60,324 nucleotides of DNA from Streptomyces spiralis (GTDB lineage Bacteria; Actinomycetota; Actinomycetes; Streptomycetales; Streptomycetaceae), in contig NZ_BNBC01000056.1 in the NCBI RefSeq assembly GCF_014654675.1, positions 1 through 60,324 on the forward strand, in the 5' to 3' direction. This document shows positions 16,908 through 25,702 of this stretch, in pieces; position 1 is the stretch's first letter; every line of letters starts with the position of its first letter. Under the pieces are notes generated by a model. That model was not told the DNA's origin and made no database searches. It saw only the letters and a program-made list of their open reading frames with translations. Position numbers and translations under genes: made by a program.

Positions 16908-19676
16908 GTGAGCGAGCAGCAGGACCGGATCATCGGACGCGACGTGGAGCGGGCGCGGATCGCGGCGTTCACCGAGGCCCCCGACGGGCGGGCGCTCGTT
17001 CTGCGCGGAGAGGCCGGCGTCGGCAAGAGCGCGCTTCTCGACGAGGTGACGGAGCGGGCGTCCGGGGCCGGTTACCGCGTGGTACGGGCGCTGGGCGTCG
17101 AGACCGAGTCGGGGCTGCCGTTCGCCGGTCTCCACCAGCTGCTGCACCCTCTGCTTCCACGTGACGCCTCTTTGGACCACGACCACCGGTCCGCGCTGGA
17201 CGTGGTCTTCGGCAAGGCGTCCGGGGCCGCCCCCTCGGTCATGGCCCTCGGGATCGCCGTGCTCGACCTCCTGGCCCTCGCTGCCTCGGAGGAGCCGCTG
17301 CTGTTGGTGATCGACGACGGGCACTGGTTCGACGGGCCCAGCGCCGAGGTGTGCGCGTTCGTGGCAAGACGGTTGTCCGGGTACCACGTCAAGGTCCTGG
17401 TGGGGCTGCGCGCGGACACGGAGTCCGCGTTCGACGCGGCGGGTCTGCCCGAAGTACTGCTCGAGCCGCTGACGGAGGAGGCCTCGTGCCGGCTCCTCGA
17501 CCAGCGATACCCGGGGCTGACCGACGAGATCCGCAGGATCGTGCTGGACAATGCGGACGGCAATCCGCTCGCCCTGATGGAGCTCCCGCAGACCGTGACA
17601 CCCGGCGTGGCCAGCACTCTCGTCGAGGACCTGGGGGGCCGGCAGGGCATCCCGCTGAGCCGCCGACTGGAGCGCATGTACGCCCGCCGGGTGCACGACC
17701 TGGCGCCGGCCGAACGCGCCGAGCTGGTCCGCGGCGCCCTGGACGGCATCGAGGCGGGTTCGGTGCCCCGGCGGGTCACTGGTGCCCGTTACCGGATGCG
17801 GCAGGTGGACGGCGCGATGGCCCAGGGCCTGCTGACCGTCGACCCGTCGACGGGGGACTTCACCTTCCGGCATCCGCTGGTCCGCTCCGCCCTCGTGCAG
17901 CTGGCGACGCCGAACGAGCGCCGGGCCGCCCATGCCGCCTTGGCCGAGCTGCACCGGGGGGACATCGAACGGCGTGCCGTACATCTCGCGGCCGCCACCA
18001 TCGACCCGGAAACGGAGGTGGCGGACGTTTTGGAGCGTGCCGCGCACTCGGCGACGCGCAGGGGTGGTGCGGCGACGGCCGTCGCGTGGCTGACGCGTGC
18101 CGCGGAACTGAGCGTGACCGCGGCCGACCGGTCCCGGCGCCTGGGCGACGCGGCGTTCATCGCCGGCCAGTCTGCCCTGCTCGACCAGGCGGAGCGCCTG
18201 GTCGACGAGTCCGGGCAGGTGTCCGGGGAGTCCGAGAACATCGGGGCGGTGATCACCTCGGCCTACGTCGCCCTGTACAAGGACGGAGACGTGCGGTCGA
18301 CCCACCGGCGCGTGGTGTCGGCCGTCGAGGAGGCCCGGCGCTCCGGGGCGGACGCCGAGACCGTCACGCGGCTGCTCAACGTGCTCCTTGCCATCAGCCA
18401 GTTCTCCGCCGATCCGGCCGTCTGGTCGCGTACCGACGCCGCCATCGACTCCATGGGGGACGCCGCGGACCCGCTCACGCTGGTCTACCGGGATTCCTGG
18501 GGTGACGTGGTCCGCCGGGGCACCACCGTGCGCGAGCGCCTGGACGAGGCGTTCGCGCGCATGGCGGGCGGCGAACCGTGGGACGTGATGCGGCTGGCGG
18601 TGTCGGCCTTCTACGTGGACGCGCTGGGCGACTTCCGCCCCTACCTCCAGCGCATGGTCGAACGGGAGAAGGACGCCGGCGCGGTCACCAACGTCATGAC
18701 CATGCTGCACCTGGTCATGCTCGACCAGATCAACTCAGGCGCCTGGGACGAGGCCGAGGCCAGCGGCCGGCGTGGGTTGGAGCTGACCACCTCCCACGGC
18801 TACGAGCTGTTCGCCCACCAGTTCCGCGCGTTCCTCGGTCTCGTGGCCGCCTGCCGGGGCCAACTCGAGCGGGCCCGGGAGCTGCAGTCGGCGATCGATG
18901 CCTGGGCCCGACCGCGTGGCGTCGGATTCCTGACCCAGTACGCCGAGTCGATCGGGGCACTGACCGCCCTGAGCGCGGGTGACTACGAGGCGGCCTACAT
19001 CTATGCCTCCGGCATCACGGTGCCAGGCCAGTTCACGCCGTACTCCCAGCAGGCGACGCGCACTCTGCTCGACCTGGTCGAGGCCGCGCTGCACACAGGA
19101 CGGAGCGACCAGGCCCGGAGCCACGCCCTCGCGGCCCGCGACGCACACCTGTCCGCCATCTCGCCACGGCTCGGTCTGCTCACCACCGCTGCCCTGGCCA
19201 TGACCGGGGACGACACCGAGGCCGAGGAGCTGTTCGCACGGGCCGTCGCCCACCCTGCCGGGCCCTCCTTCCCCTTCGATCTGGCGCGCATCCAGCTGGC
19301 CTACGGTATGTGGCTGCGCCGCGCACGCCGGCCGAAGGCGTCCCGCGAGGCCTTCACGCGCGCGGCCGACATATTCGAGCGCCTCGGCGCCTCGGCGTGG
19401 GAGCAGCGCGCGAAGCTGGAGCTGCGGGCCGCGGGCCTGCCCGTCCGCAAGTCCGGCGGTGGAGTCGCCGCTCTCACCGCGCAGGAACGGCAGATCGCCG
19501 AGCTGGCGGCCGGGGGCATGAGCAACAAGGAGATCGGGGCGAAGCTGTTCCTCTCCCCGCGGACCGTGGGCGCCCATCTGTACAAGATCTTCCCGAAGCT
19601 CGGCATCACCTCACGTGCCTCGCTGCGGGACGCACTCGCTCGGGAGGGCGAGGGGGAGGATGGGGCCGATCGCTGA
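16908..19676 (+). CDS. LAL-type giant LuxR regulator (LAL-1)
   Basis: A 922-residue AAA/STAND ATPase-LuxR protein. Walker A is GEAGVGKS at residues 34-41, Walker B is LLLVIDDGHW near 125, a TPR-like helical middle follows, and a C-terminal LuxR helix-turn-helix begins at LTAQERQIAELAAGGMSNKE and ends near SRASLRDAL. Such MalT-like regulators couple nucleotide and ligand binding to activation of nearby genes. The start is GTG 16908 (VSEQQDRIIGRD), ahead of the first conserved GRDVE. The nearest downstream gene is the AGTC-box alpha/beta hydrolase. Confidence 0.9.
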   Translation: MSEQQDRIIGRDVERARIAAFTEAPDGRALVLRGEAGVGKSALLDEVTERASGAGYRVVRALGVETESGLPFAGLHQLLHPLLPRDASLDHDHRSALDVVFGKASGAAPSVMALGIAVLDLLALAASEEPLLLVIDDGHWFDGPSAEVCAFVARRLSGYHVKVLVGLRADTESAFDAAGLPEVLLEPLTEEASCRLLDQRYPGLTDEIRRIVLDNADGNPLALMELPQTVTPGVASTLVEDLGGRQGIPLSRRLERMYARRVHDLAPAERAELVRGALDGIEAGSVPRRVTGARYRMRQVDGAMAQGLLTVDPSTGDFTFRHPLVRSALVQLATPNERRAAHAALAELHRGDIERRAVHLAAATIDPETEVADVLERAAHSATRRGGAATAVAWLTRAAELSVTAADRSRRLGDAAFIAGQSALLDQAERLVDESGQVSGESENIGAVITSAYVALYKDGDVRSTHRRVVSAVEEARRSGADAETVTRLLNVLLAISQFSADPAVWSRTDAAIDSMGDAADPLTLVYRDSWGDVVRRGTTVRERLDEAFARMAGGEPWDVMRLAVSAFYVDALGDFRPYLQRMVEREKDAGAVTNVMTMLHLVMLDQINSGAWDEAEASGRRGLELTTSHGYELFAHQFRAFLGLVAACRGQLERARELQSAIDAWARPRGVGFLTQYAESIGALTALSAGDYEAAYIYASGITVPGQFTPYSQQATRTLLDLVEAALHTGRSDQARSHALAARDAHLSAISPRLGLLTTAALAMTGDDTEAEELFARAVAHPAGPSFPFDLARIQLAYGMWLRRARRPKASREAFTRAADIFERLGASAWEQRAKLELRAAGLPVRKSGGGVAALTAQERQIAELAAGGMSNKEIGAKLFLSPRTVGAHLYKIFPKLGITSRASLRDALAREGEGEDGADR

Positions 19677-19702
19677 TCCGACCAATCGACGCCCTAGACC
19701 GG

Positions 19703-19752
19703 CGACTTAAGTCGTTAGACAGATTCGGCGGCCATGACTGTCGGACGAACCT
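19703..19752 (+). promoter_or_regulatory. AGTC-box promoter with overlapping palindrome, alpha/beta hydrolase
   Basis: The near copy AGTC-GTTA-GAC-A-GATT is at 19710-19725 (last base differs), with -10-like CGAACCT at 19746-19752. The perfect 12-bp palindrome CGACTTAAGTCG at 19703-19714 overlaps the left end of the box, which may be a second operator. Confidence 0.5.
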
Positions 19753-19807
19753 TGAGACGTCGCCGGGCCCCGCCCCCGCGGAGCCCGAAAGCCTCAAGGA
19801 GAGCATC

Positions 19808-20632
19808 ATGGCCACGAACCGCACCCCCGTCGTCTTCATCCACGGCCTTTGGCTGCACGCGTCCTCATGGCGTCCCTGGATGGAGCTGTTCGCCTCCCAG
19901 GGGTTCGAGCCGGTAGCCCCGGGCTGGCCGGGCGAGGCCCCGACCGTGGAGGAGGCACGCCGACAGCCCGAGGCGGTCGCCGGATTCGGCATCGACGACG
20001 TGACCGACCACTACGCCGACATCATCCGCGGCTTCGACCGGGAGCCCGTGATCGTGGGCCACTCCTTCGGCGGCCTGATCACACAGAAGCTGCTCGGCAT
20101 GGGTCTGGGTCGCGCGGGCGTCGCCATCGACCCGGCGCAGATCAAGGGTGTCAAGCCTCTCCCCTTCGCGCAGCTACGGTCTGGCTTCCCGGTCCTCGGC
20201 AGCCCGGGCAACAAGAAGAAGGCCGTCTCGCTCACCGCCAAGCAGTTCCGCTACGGGTTCGGCAACGCGATCTCCCAGGACGAGTCCGACCAGCTGTTCG
20301 AGAAGTGGACGATCCCGTCCCCGGGACGTCCGCTCTTCGAGGCCGCGTTCGCGAACTTCGCGAAGAACTCGCCGGCGGCCGTGAACACCGGCAACGCGAC
20401 GCGGGGCCCGCTGCTGCTGGTCTCCGGCCAGGAGGACCACACCGTCCCGGACGTGGTGACGCGGGCCGCCTACAAGCTGTACGGCGACTCGACCGCGGTG
20501 ACCGACCTCAAGCAGTTCGCCGACCGCGGCCACTCGCTGACCATCGACGGCGGCTGGCCCGCGGTCGCCGACTACACGCTGGGCTGGCTGGCCCGCCAGG
20601 GTGTCCAGACCCGTACAGAGCTCGCCGGCTGA
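19808..20632 (+). CDS. Alpha/beta hydrolase
   Basis: A 274-residue single-domain alpha/beta hydrolase. VVFIHGLWLHASSW is the oxyanion region, the nucleophile elbow is VGHSFGGLI near residue 85, the acid is probably in SGQEDHTVP and the His in DRGHSLTIDGG. It is probably an esterase or lipase-like enzyme of unknown substrate, cytoplasmic because no signal peptide is present. AAGGAG precedes ATG 19808; a longer frame upstream would run through the promoter and the LAL-1 C-terminus. Confidence 0.85.
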   Translation: MATNRTPVVFIHGLWLHASSWRPWMELFASQGFEPVAPGWPGEAPTVEEARRQPEAVAGFGIDDVTDHYADIIRGFDREPVIVGHSFGGLITQKLLGMGLGRAGVAIDPAQIKGVKPLPFAQLRSGFPVLGSPGNKKKAVSLTAKQFRYGFGNAISQDESDQLFEKWTIPSPGRPLFEAAFANFAKNSPAAVNTGNATRGPLLLVSGQEDHTVPDVVTRAAYKLYGDSTAVTDLKQFADRGHSLTIDGGWPAVADYTLGWLARQGVQTRTELAG

Positions 20633-20643
20633 CCATCGTCCCC

Positions 20644-20667
20644 GGACACCGTCGCCGTACGGTGTCC
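20644..20667 (+). terminator. Hairpin between hydrolase and permease genes
   Basis: A 9-bp perfect stem (20644-20652 with 20659-20667) with a 6-nt loop, 12 bp after the hydrolase stop and 24 bp before the permease start. It is either a terminator or an attenuator. Confidence 0.45.
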
Positions 20668-20690
20668 CGTCCTGGAAAGGACCAGCGGCG

Positions 20691-21968
20691 ATGACCCGCA
20701 GCGGCACGACCAAGGTTCAGGGGCTCGGCGTTCTCCGCGGCACCGCGCTGTACGTCGCAGCGATTGTCGGGCCCGGCATCCTCACCCTCCCGGCGATTGC
20801 CGCCCACAACGCCGGCCCCGCGTCCCTGCTGGCGCTGGCCGCCCTGTTGCTCATCTCCGTCCCCATCGCCTTCACGTTCGTCGCCATCGAACGGACCTCG
20901 CCCGGCGCGGGCGGTGTCGCCGCCTACGCGACGCGTGCCTTCGGCGAGACGGCCGGACGGATCGTGGGGTACTGGTTCTACCTCGGCGTCCCGATCGGCG
21001 TGCCCGCACTGGGACTGATCGGCGGCGGCTATCTCGCCGACGCGACGGGTGGCGGCAAGGCCACCGCCGTGGCGACCGCGACCGCCGTCGTCCTCGTCGC
21101 CATCGGCGCGAACCTGGGCCTCCGGGCCGGATCGGGGAGGCTGACTCCGTTACTGACCGCCCTGCTCGTCGCCCTCATCGTGGTCACCGCGGCGGTCGCA
21201 CTTCCCCACGGTGACAGCACCCGTCTCACGCCCTTCGCTCCGCGCGGCTGGACCGCGATCGGCTCGGCGGCGCTCGTACTCACCTGGGTCCTGACCGGCT
21301 GGGAGGCCGTCAGCAACTTCACCGGCCGGCTGCGCGACGCCCGGCGCACTCTTCCCCGGGTCACCTCCTGGGCGCTCCTCACGGTCGCGCTGCTGTACGC
21401 GGCGGTGGCCGTGCCCGAGATCCTCGTGCTCGGCCCGTTCGCGGGATCGTCCGACGCACCCGTCACCGACATGCTGTCCGTCGCCGCCGGCCAGGGCACG
21501 GCGGCGGTCGCCGCGGCGCTGGCGGTGGTGATCGCCCTCAACAACGCCATCGCCTACGTGGCGAGCCTGCGCGACCTCGGAACCGCCCTGCACCAGGACT
21601 CGCCCGCCCCCGGGAAAGCACGGTCCCACGTCCTGGCCTGGCCCTCCCTCATCATGCTCGGCGGCCTTGCCGCCGCCGCCCTCACCTCTCTGGGCACCGA
21701 GGAACTGGTCGCCATCTGTGTGGGCTCCCAGATCCCCGTATACGTCTTCGGCCTCGCGGCGGGCCTGCGGCTGTTCACCCGCTTCAGCTCGTCCTGGTGG
21801 CTCGCCCTGGTCTCCACGGCCGCGGTCGCGAGCCTGCTCGTCCCCGCCGGTGTCCACCTCCTGGTGCCCGCTGCCATCGCCGTCGGCGTCCTCGTCCGCC
21901 GGGGCCGCCACGGCCGGCCCACCGGCTCACCCCCCTCCCCGGATCCCGTCGCGCGGATCACCGCCTAG
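20691..21968 (+). CDS. APC-family amino acid/amine permease
   Basis: A 425-residue integral membrane protein with about twelve helices. GTALYVAAIVGPGILTLPAIAA is the typical first helix of the amino acid-polyamine-organocation family, and ERTSPGAGGVAAYATRAFG matches the helix 2-3 consensus. It probably takes up an amino acid or amine by cation coupling; the substrate is unknown. ATG 20691 is preferred because a GGAAAGGA site precedes it. The downstream haloperoxidase-like gene starts 43 bp later on the same strand and may be co-transcribed. Confidence 0.84.
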   Translation: MTRSGTTKVQGLGVLRGTALYVAAIVGPGILTLPAIAAHNAGPASLLALAALLLISVPIAFTFVAIERTSPGAGGVAAYATRAFGETAGRIVGYWFYLGVPIGVPALGLIGGGYLADATGGGKATAVATATAVVLVAIGANLGLRAGSGRLTPLLTALLVALIVVTAAVALPHGDSTRLTPFAPRGWTAIGSAALVLTWVLTGWEAVSNFTGRLRDARRTLPRVTSWALLTVALLYAAVAVPEILVLGPFAGSSDAPVTDMLSVAAGQGTAAVAAALAVVIALNNAIAYVASLRDLGTALHQDSPAPGKARSHVLAWPSLIMLGGLAAAALTSLGTEELVAICVGSQIPVYVFGLAAGLRLFTRFSSSWWLALVSTAAVASLLVPAGVHLLVPAAIAVGVLVRRGRHGRPTGSPPSPDPVARITA

Positions 21969-22011
21969 CTGTATTGGCATGAAGCGCAGTACACGACGAA
22001 AGGAAAGCCCC

Positions 22012-22848
22012 ATGCCGTTCATCACGGTCGGCCAGGAGAACTCGACCAGCATCGACCTCTACTACGAGGACCAGGGCACCGGCCGGCCCGTCGTGCTCGT
22101 CCACGGTTACCCGCTGGACGGACACTCCTGGGAGAAGCAGACCGCCGTCCTCCTGGACGCCGGATACCGAGTGATCACCTACGACCGGCGTGGCTTCGGC
22201 CGGTCGAGCCAGCCGACCAGCGGCTACGACTACGACACCTTCGCCGCCGATCTGAACACCGTCATGGAGACGCTCGACCTGCACGGCGCGGTCCTCGTCG
22301 GCTTCTCCATGGGCACCGGTGAGGTGGCACGGTATGTGAGCACGTACGGCTCGTCCCGCGTGGCCAAGGTGGCCTTCCTCGCCTCCCTGGAGCCCTACCT
22401 GCTGAAGACCGACGACAACCCGACGGGTGCGGCGCCCATCGAGTTCTTTGAGGGCATCGTCGACATGGTGAAGGCGGACAGGTACGCCTACTACACGGCG
22501 TTCTACAAGGACTTCTACAACCTCGACGAGACGCTCGGCTCGCGGATCAGCGAGGAAGCCGTCCGCAACAGTTGGAACGTCTCGGCCGGCGGCGGCTCCC
22601 ACGCCGCGGCAGCCGCGCCTATGACCTGGTTCACGGACTTCCGCGAGGACCTGCCCAAGATCGAGGTTCCGGCGCTGATCCTGCACGGCACGGCCGACCG
22701 CATCCTTCCGATCGACTCGACCGGCCGGCCGTTCCACAAGGCGCTGCCCTCCGCCGACTACGTCGAGGTCGAAGGGGCTCCGCACGGCCTGCTGTGGACC
22801 CACGCCGACGAGGTGAACAAGGCCCTTCTCGACTTCCTCCGCAAGTAG
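22012..22848 (+). CDS. Cofactor-free haloperoxidase-like alpha/beta hydrolase
   Basis: A 278-residue alpha/beta hydrolase close to the non-heme chloroperoxidase/bromoperoxidase group. VLVHGYPLDGHSWE is the oxyanion loop, YDRRGFGRSSQP and the nucleophile elbow GFSMGTGEVARY (Ser near 99) are the group signature, HGTADRILP supplies the Asp and GAPHGLLWTH the His. These enzymes are esterases that also make peracids, and hence oxidise halides in vitro. Members are often induced by oxidative or solvent stress. A strong hairpin follows the stop. AGGAAAG precedes the start. Confidence 0.9.
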   Translation: MPFITVGQENSTSIDLYYEDQGTGRPVVLVHGYPLDGHSWEKQTAVLLDAGYRVITYDRRGFGRSSQPTSGYDYDTFAADLNTVMETLDLHGAVLVGFSMGTGEVARYVSTYGSSRVAKVAFLASLEPYLLKTDDNPTGAAPIEFFEGIVDMVKADRYAYYTAFYKDFYNLDETLGSRISEEAVRNSWNVSAGGGSHAAAAAPMTWFTDFREDLPKIEVPALILHGTADRILPIDSTGRPFHKALPSADYVEVEGAPHGLLWTHADEVNKALLDFLRK

Positions 22849-22860
22849 TCCCCACAGTCC

Positions 22861-22903
22861 CCAGGGGCGGCACCGTCACTCCCCCGTCGGGTGCCGCCCC
22901 TGG
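22861..22903 (+). terminator. Hairpin terminator after the haloperoxidase-like gene
   Basis: A perfect 13-bp stem (22861-22873 with 22891-22903) with a 17-nt loop, 12 bp after the stop codon. Confidence 0.75.
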
Positions 22904-22911
22904 TCCTTCCG

Positions 22912-22921
22912 TACACGTGTA
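22912..22921. promoter_or_regulatory. Palindrome TACACGTGTA before the USP gene
   Basis: A perfect 10-bp palindrome 17 bp upstream of the USP start codon, just before its ribosome-binding site. It may be an operator or simply leader structure. Confidence 0.25.
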
Positions 22922-22938
22922 TCCCGAAGGGAACCCCC

Positions 22939-23376
22939 ATGTTCCGCAGTATCCTCGTCGCCGTCGACCCGAGTCCCGTTCGCCATTCCGTCATCCACAC
23001 AGCCAGGGAGATGGCCCGTCTGACCGGCGCCGAGGTCCACGTCGTGCACATCGCCGCCACCGCGATCGCCTGGGACACCGTCGTACGCGTCGAGGAGGAT
23101 CCGGAGGCCCGGGAGGTCCTGGAAGAGGCGCTCACCGCGCTGAGGGAGGCGGGGGTCAAGGCCGACGGCGAGCTGATGCACGCGGCGACCGAGCAGATCC
23201 CGGGCGCGATCGCCCAGGCGGCGCGGCAGTACCAGGCGGACCTGCTGGTCCTCGGTCCTCACCACCGCGGCACGCTGGCCGCCTTCTTCAATCCGCGTGT
23301 CAGCGACGCCGTGGCCCACGCCAGCCGCGTGGCGGTGCTCCTCGCGCCGGAAGCACCGGACACGGACGAGGACTGA
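22939..23376 (+). CDS. Universal stress protein (UspA family)
   Basis: A 145-residue single-domain USP. ILVAVDPSP opens the first strand, HVVHIAAT follows, and DLLVLGPHHRGTLAAFFNPRVSDAVAHASRVAVLLA is the C-terminal segment that normally holds the G-2x-G-9x-G(S/T) ATP loop; here the loop reads GPHHRGTLAAFFNPRVSD, so the glycine spacing is only partly kept. The exact role is unknown. GAAGG precedes ATG 22939; an upstream in-frame ATG lies inside the preceding terminator and was not used. A bidirectional hairpin ends the gene. Confidence 0.85.
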   Translation: MFRSILVAVDPSPVRHSVIHTAREMARLTGAEVHVVHIAATAIAWDTVVRVEEDPEAREVLEEALTALREAGVKADGELMHAATEQIPGAIAQAARQYQADLLVLGPHHRGTLAAFFNPRVSDAVAHASRVAVLLAPEAPDTDED

Positions 23377-23403
23377 CACAGGTACTTCCCCCACCGCACA
23401 GGA

Positions 23404-23435
23404 GGCCCGGCACCGCGCGTTCGCGGTGCCGGGCC
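23404..23435. terminator. Bidirectional terminator between USP and rpmE2
   Basis: A perfect 14-bp stem (23404-23417 with 23422-23435) and 4-nt loop lie between convergent genes. Confidence 0.85.
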
Positions 23436-23458
23436 GACGTGTGTGTAGGGGAGGGCCG

Positions 23459-23719
23459 TCAGTGCCGGACGGGAGCGGTGCGGCCGTAGCGCCGCTCGAA
23501 GCGCTCCACCCGGCCCGCGGTGTCCACGACCCGCGAGGTGCCGGTGTAGAACGGGTGGCTCGCCGACGAAATCTCCACGTCGACGACCGGGTACGTGGTG
23601 CCGTCCTCCCATTCGACAGTGTGCTCGGCGTCGACGGTGGAGCGGGTCAGCAACTGGAAGCCTGCCGCGCGGTCGCGGAAGACGACGGGGCGGGAGACGG
23701 GGTGGATGCCGGACCTCAT
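23459..23719 (-). CDS. rpmE2: 50S ribosomal protein L31 type B
   Basis: An 86-residue type B L31. MRSGIHPVSRPVVFRDRAAG, then VEWEDGTTYPVVDVEISSASHPFYTG, is diagnostic. It lacks the Cys4 zinc ribbon of type A and replaces it in ribosomes under zinc limitation in Streptomyces and Bacillus (family knowledge), usually under Zur. The start ATG 23719 follows AGGAGG; a much longer frame through this locus is a shadow of the nhaA gene. A 7-bp inverted repeat sits directly upstream in place of a recognisable Zur box. Confidence 0.92.
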   Translation of the reverse strand: MRSGIHPVSRPVVFRDRAAGFQLLTRSTVDAEHTVEWEDGTTYPVVDVEISSASHPFYTGTSRVVDTAGRVERFERRYGRTAPVRH

Positions 23720-23733
23720 GAGATGTCCCTCCT

Positions 23734-23751
23734 CCGAGTCGAGTGACTCGG
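23734..23751. promoter_or_regulatory. Inverted repeat upstream of rpmE2
   Basis: CCGAGTC-N4-GACTCGG, perfect 7-bp arms, lies 15-32 bp upstream of the rpmE2 start. It overlaps or abuts the ribosome-binding site, so a protein or hairpin here could block translation. It does not resemble the AT-rich Zur consensus. Confidence 0.4.
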
Positions 23752-23811
23752 TCATGTCAGACGCCCATTCCAACAACGCCGTCCGGCGCCGCATTCCCGT
23801 TGGTGACGGCC

Positions 23812-25692
23812 TCAGCGAGCACCGACCGCCGCCCGCTCCCGGGCCGCGCGCACGGCTGCCGACAGGCTGCCGATGTCGTACGCGCCCTGATGCCGGCGCC
23901 CGTTCACGAAGAACGTGGGCGTGCCCGCGACACCGCTGAGGTCCGCCGATTCCACGTCCTCGGCGATCCGCGCCGAGCCCCGATGCGACAGCAGGTCCCG
24001 GCCGAAGCGTTCGGTGTCCAGCCCGATGCGCACGGCGTACTGCCGGAGGTGGTCCAGGCGCAGCGCGCCCTGATGGCTCAGCAGCAGGTCGTGCATGTCC
24101 CAGTAGCGGCCCTGCGAGGCCGCCGCCTCGGCGGCCTCGGCCGCCAGCTGGGCATGTACGTGGACGTCCGTGAGCGGCAGGTGCCGCCACACGTAGCGCA
24201 CGTCGCCGAAGTCGCCGAGCAGCTCGCGGACGACCGGTTCGGCCTGTCCGCAGTACGGGCATTCGTAGTCCCCGTACTCCACGACCGTCACCGGCGCGTG
24301 CCGGGGCCCGCGGACGTGGTCGCGGTCGGGATCGACCGGGACGACCAGATCGATGATCGTCTCGGCGTCGCCAAGCAGCGCCCGCTGCCGCAGGCGGCGC
24401 GGCAGTGCCGTGACGACGCCGGTGACGAGCCGGCTGGTCAGGAAGGTGCCGGCGAGCGCGCTCAGAATGCCGATCTTGGCCTCTGCCAGCTGGGCGCCGT
24501 CGAAGGCAAGCGTCGCGATGAGCAGGGAGACGGTGAAGCCCGTACCGGCGAGGGCGCCGCCCGCGGTGACGGCTCCCCAGCCGACCGGCGGGCGGACTCG
24601 GCCGCGGCTGAGCGTGTACGTCAGGGCGGACGCGCCGACGATGCCCAGCGGTTTGCCGAGGACGAAGGCGAGGAGGATGCCGAGCGTAACCGGCGAGGTG
24701 AAGGCCTGTCCCAACTGATCGGCGTCCAGCCGGATGCCTGTGTTGGCCAGGGCGAAGAGCGGTACCACAAGGTAGCTCGTCCACGGGTGGAAGAGGCCCT
24801 GGAGACGGTCGTTCGGCGAGAGGGCGGACGCGAGGCCGGAACGCACCGAGCGTTCCAGTTCGGGGGTCGGCTGCTCGCGGAACAACCGGAACAGGCCGGT
24901 GGCGTGTTCGAGGTCTTCGCGGGCGGCGGGATAGGCGTACGTGAGCAGCCCCATGGCGAGGCCGATGACCACGGGATCGACGCCCGACTTCAGCAGCGCG
25001 GTCCATCCCACCAGGGCCAGCAGGGCGTACACCACACCCCGGCGCACCCCGAGCGCGCGGACCAGCAGGACGACGCCGAAGACCGCCGCCGCGACCAGCA
25101 AGGCCCGCACGTCGACCCGCTCGCTGTAGGCGACGGCGATGACACCCAGGGCGAGGAAGTCGTCGACCACCGTGACGGTGAGGATGAAGATCCGCAACCC
25201 GCTCGGCAGCCGGCGGCCGAGGACGGCGAGCATGCCCAGGGCGAAGGCGGTGTCGGTGGACATCGCCGCACCCCAGCCCCGCGCGGTGGCCTCGCCCGCG
25301 TTAACGGCCAGGTAGAGGGCGACGGGCACCACCATGCCACTGACCCCGGCGACTAGCGGCAGGGCCAGACGCCGGCGGTCGCGCAGCTCGCCCATGTCGA
25401 ACTCGCGGCGTGCTTCCAGCCCGACGACGAAGAAGAACAGTGCCATCAGTCCGCTGTTGACCCACTCGCGCAGCGGAAGGGACAGACCGTGCGCGCCGAT
25501 CCCGACGGACAGGTGCGTCTCCCAGAACGACGCGTACGCACCGGGGGCCGTGTTGGCCCACAGGAGCGCGGCGAGCGCCGCCGTCACAAGGACGGCGGCG
25601 CTGCCGGTCTCGGTCCGCAGGAAGTCGCGCAGCGGCGACCGGGAGTCGTCGCAGGCGCTCTGGCCGGTGTAGTCGCCGGGTGGAAATGCCAT
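23812..25692 (-). CDS. nhaA: Na+/H+ antiporter NhaA fused to a DsbA-like domain
   Basis: A 626-residue fusion. Residues 1-430 are NhaA: FFFVVGLEARREF, STDTAFALGMLAVLG and the transport aspartates in VTVVDDFLALGVIAVAYS. Residues 450-626 form a thioredoxin/DsbA domain with the active site CPYC near 478 in VVEYGDYECPYCGQAEPVV and the cis-Pro in GVAGTPTFFVNGRRH. This fusion is widespread in actinobacteria. The antiporter expels sodium, and the disulfide domain may couple it to redox state (inference). The NTF2-like gene ends 10 bp upstream, so the two form an operon. Confidence 0.92.
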   Translation of the reverse strand: MAFPPGDYTGQSACDDSRSPLRDFLRTETGSAAVLVTAALAALLWANTAPGAYASFWETHLSVGIGAHGLSLPLREWVNSGLMALFFFVVGLEARREFDMGELRDRRRLALPLVAGVSGMVVPVALYLAVNAGEATARGWGAAMSTDTAFALGMLAVLGRRLPSGLRIFILTVTVVDDFLALGVIAVAYSERVDVRALLVAAAVFGVVLLVRALGVRRGVVYALLALVGWTALLKSGVDPVVIGLAMGLLTYAYPAAREDLEHATGLFRLFREQPTPELERSVRSGLASALSPNDRLQGLFHPWTSYLVVPLFALANTGIRLDADQLGQAFTSPVTLGILLAFVLGKPLGIVGASALTYTLSRGRVRPPVGWGAVTAGGALAGTGFTVSLLIATLAFDGAQLAEAKIGILSALAGTFLTSRLVTGVVTALPRRLRQRALLGDAETIIDLVVPVDPDRDHVRGPRHAPVTVVEYGDYECPYCGQAEPVVRELLGDFGDVRYVWRHLPLTDVHVHAQLAAEAAEAAASQGRYWDMHDLLLSHQGALRLDHLRQYAVRIGLDTERFGRDLLSHRGSARIAEDVESADLSGVAGTPTFFVNGRRHQGAYDIGSLSAAVRAARERAAVGAR

Positions 25693-25702
25693 GTTCAGCC
25701 GC

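Noticed and set aside
16434..18710. A 758-residue open frame opposite LAL-1 and the SCO gene
   Set aside because: Shadow of LAL-1 coding sequence with third-position GC pattern.
23743..25356. A 537-residue open frame opposite nhaA
   Set aside because: Shadow of the NhaA-DsbA gene.
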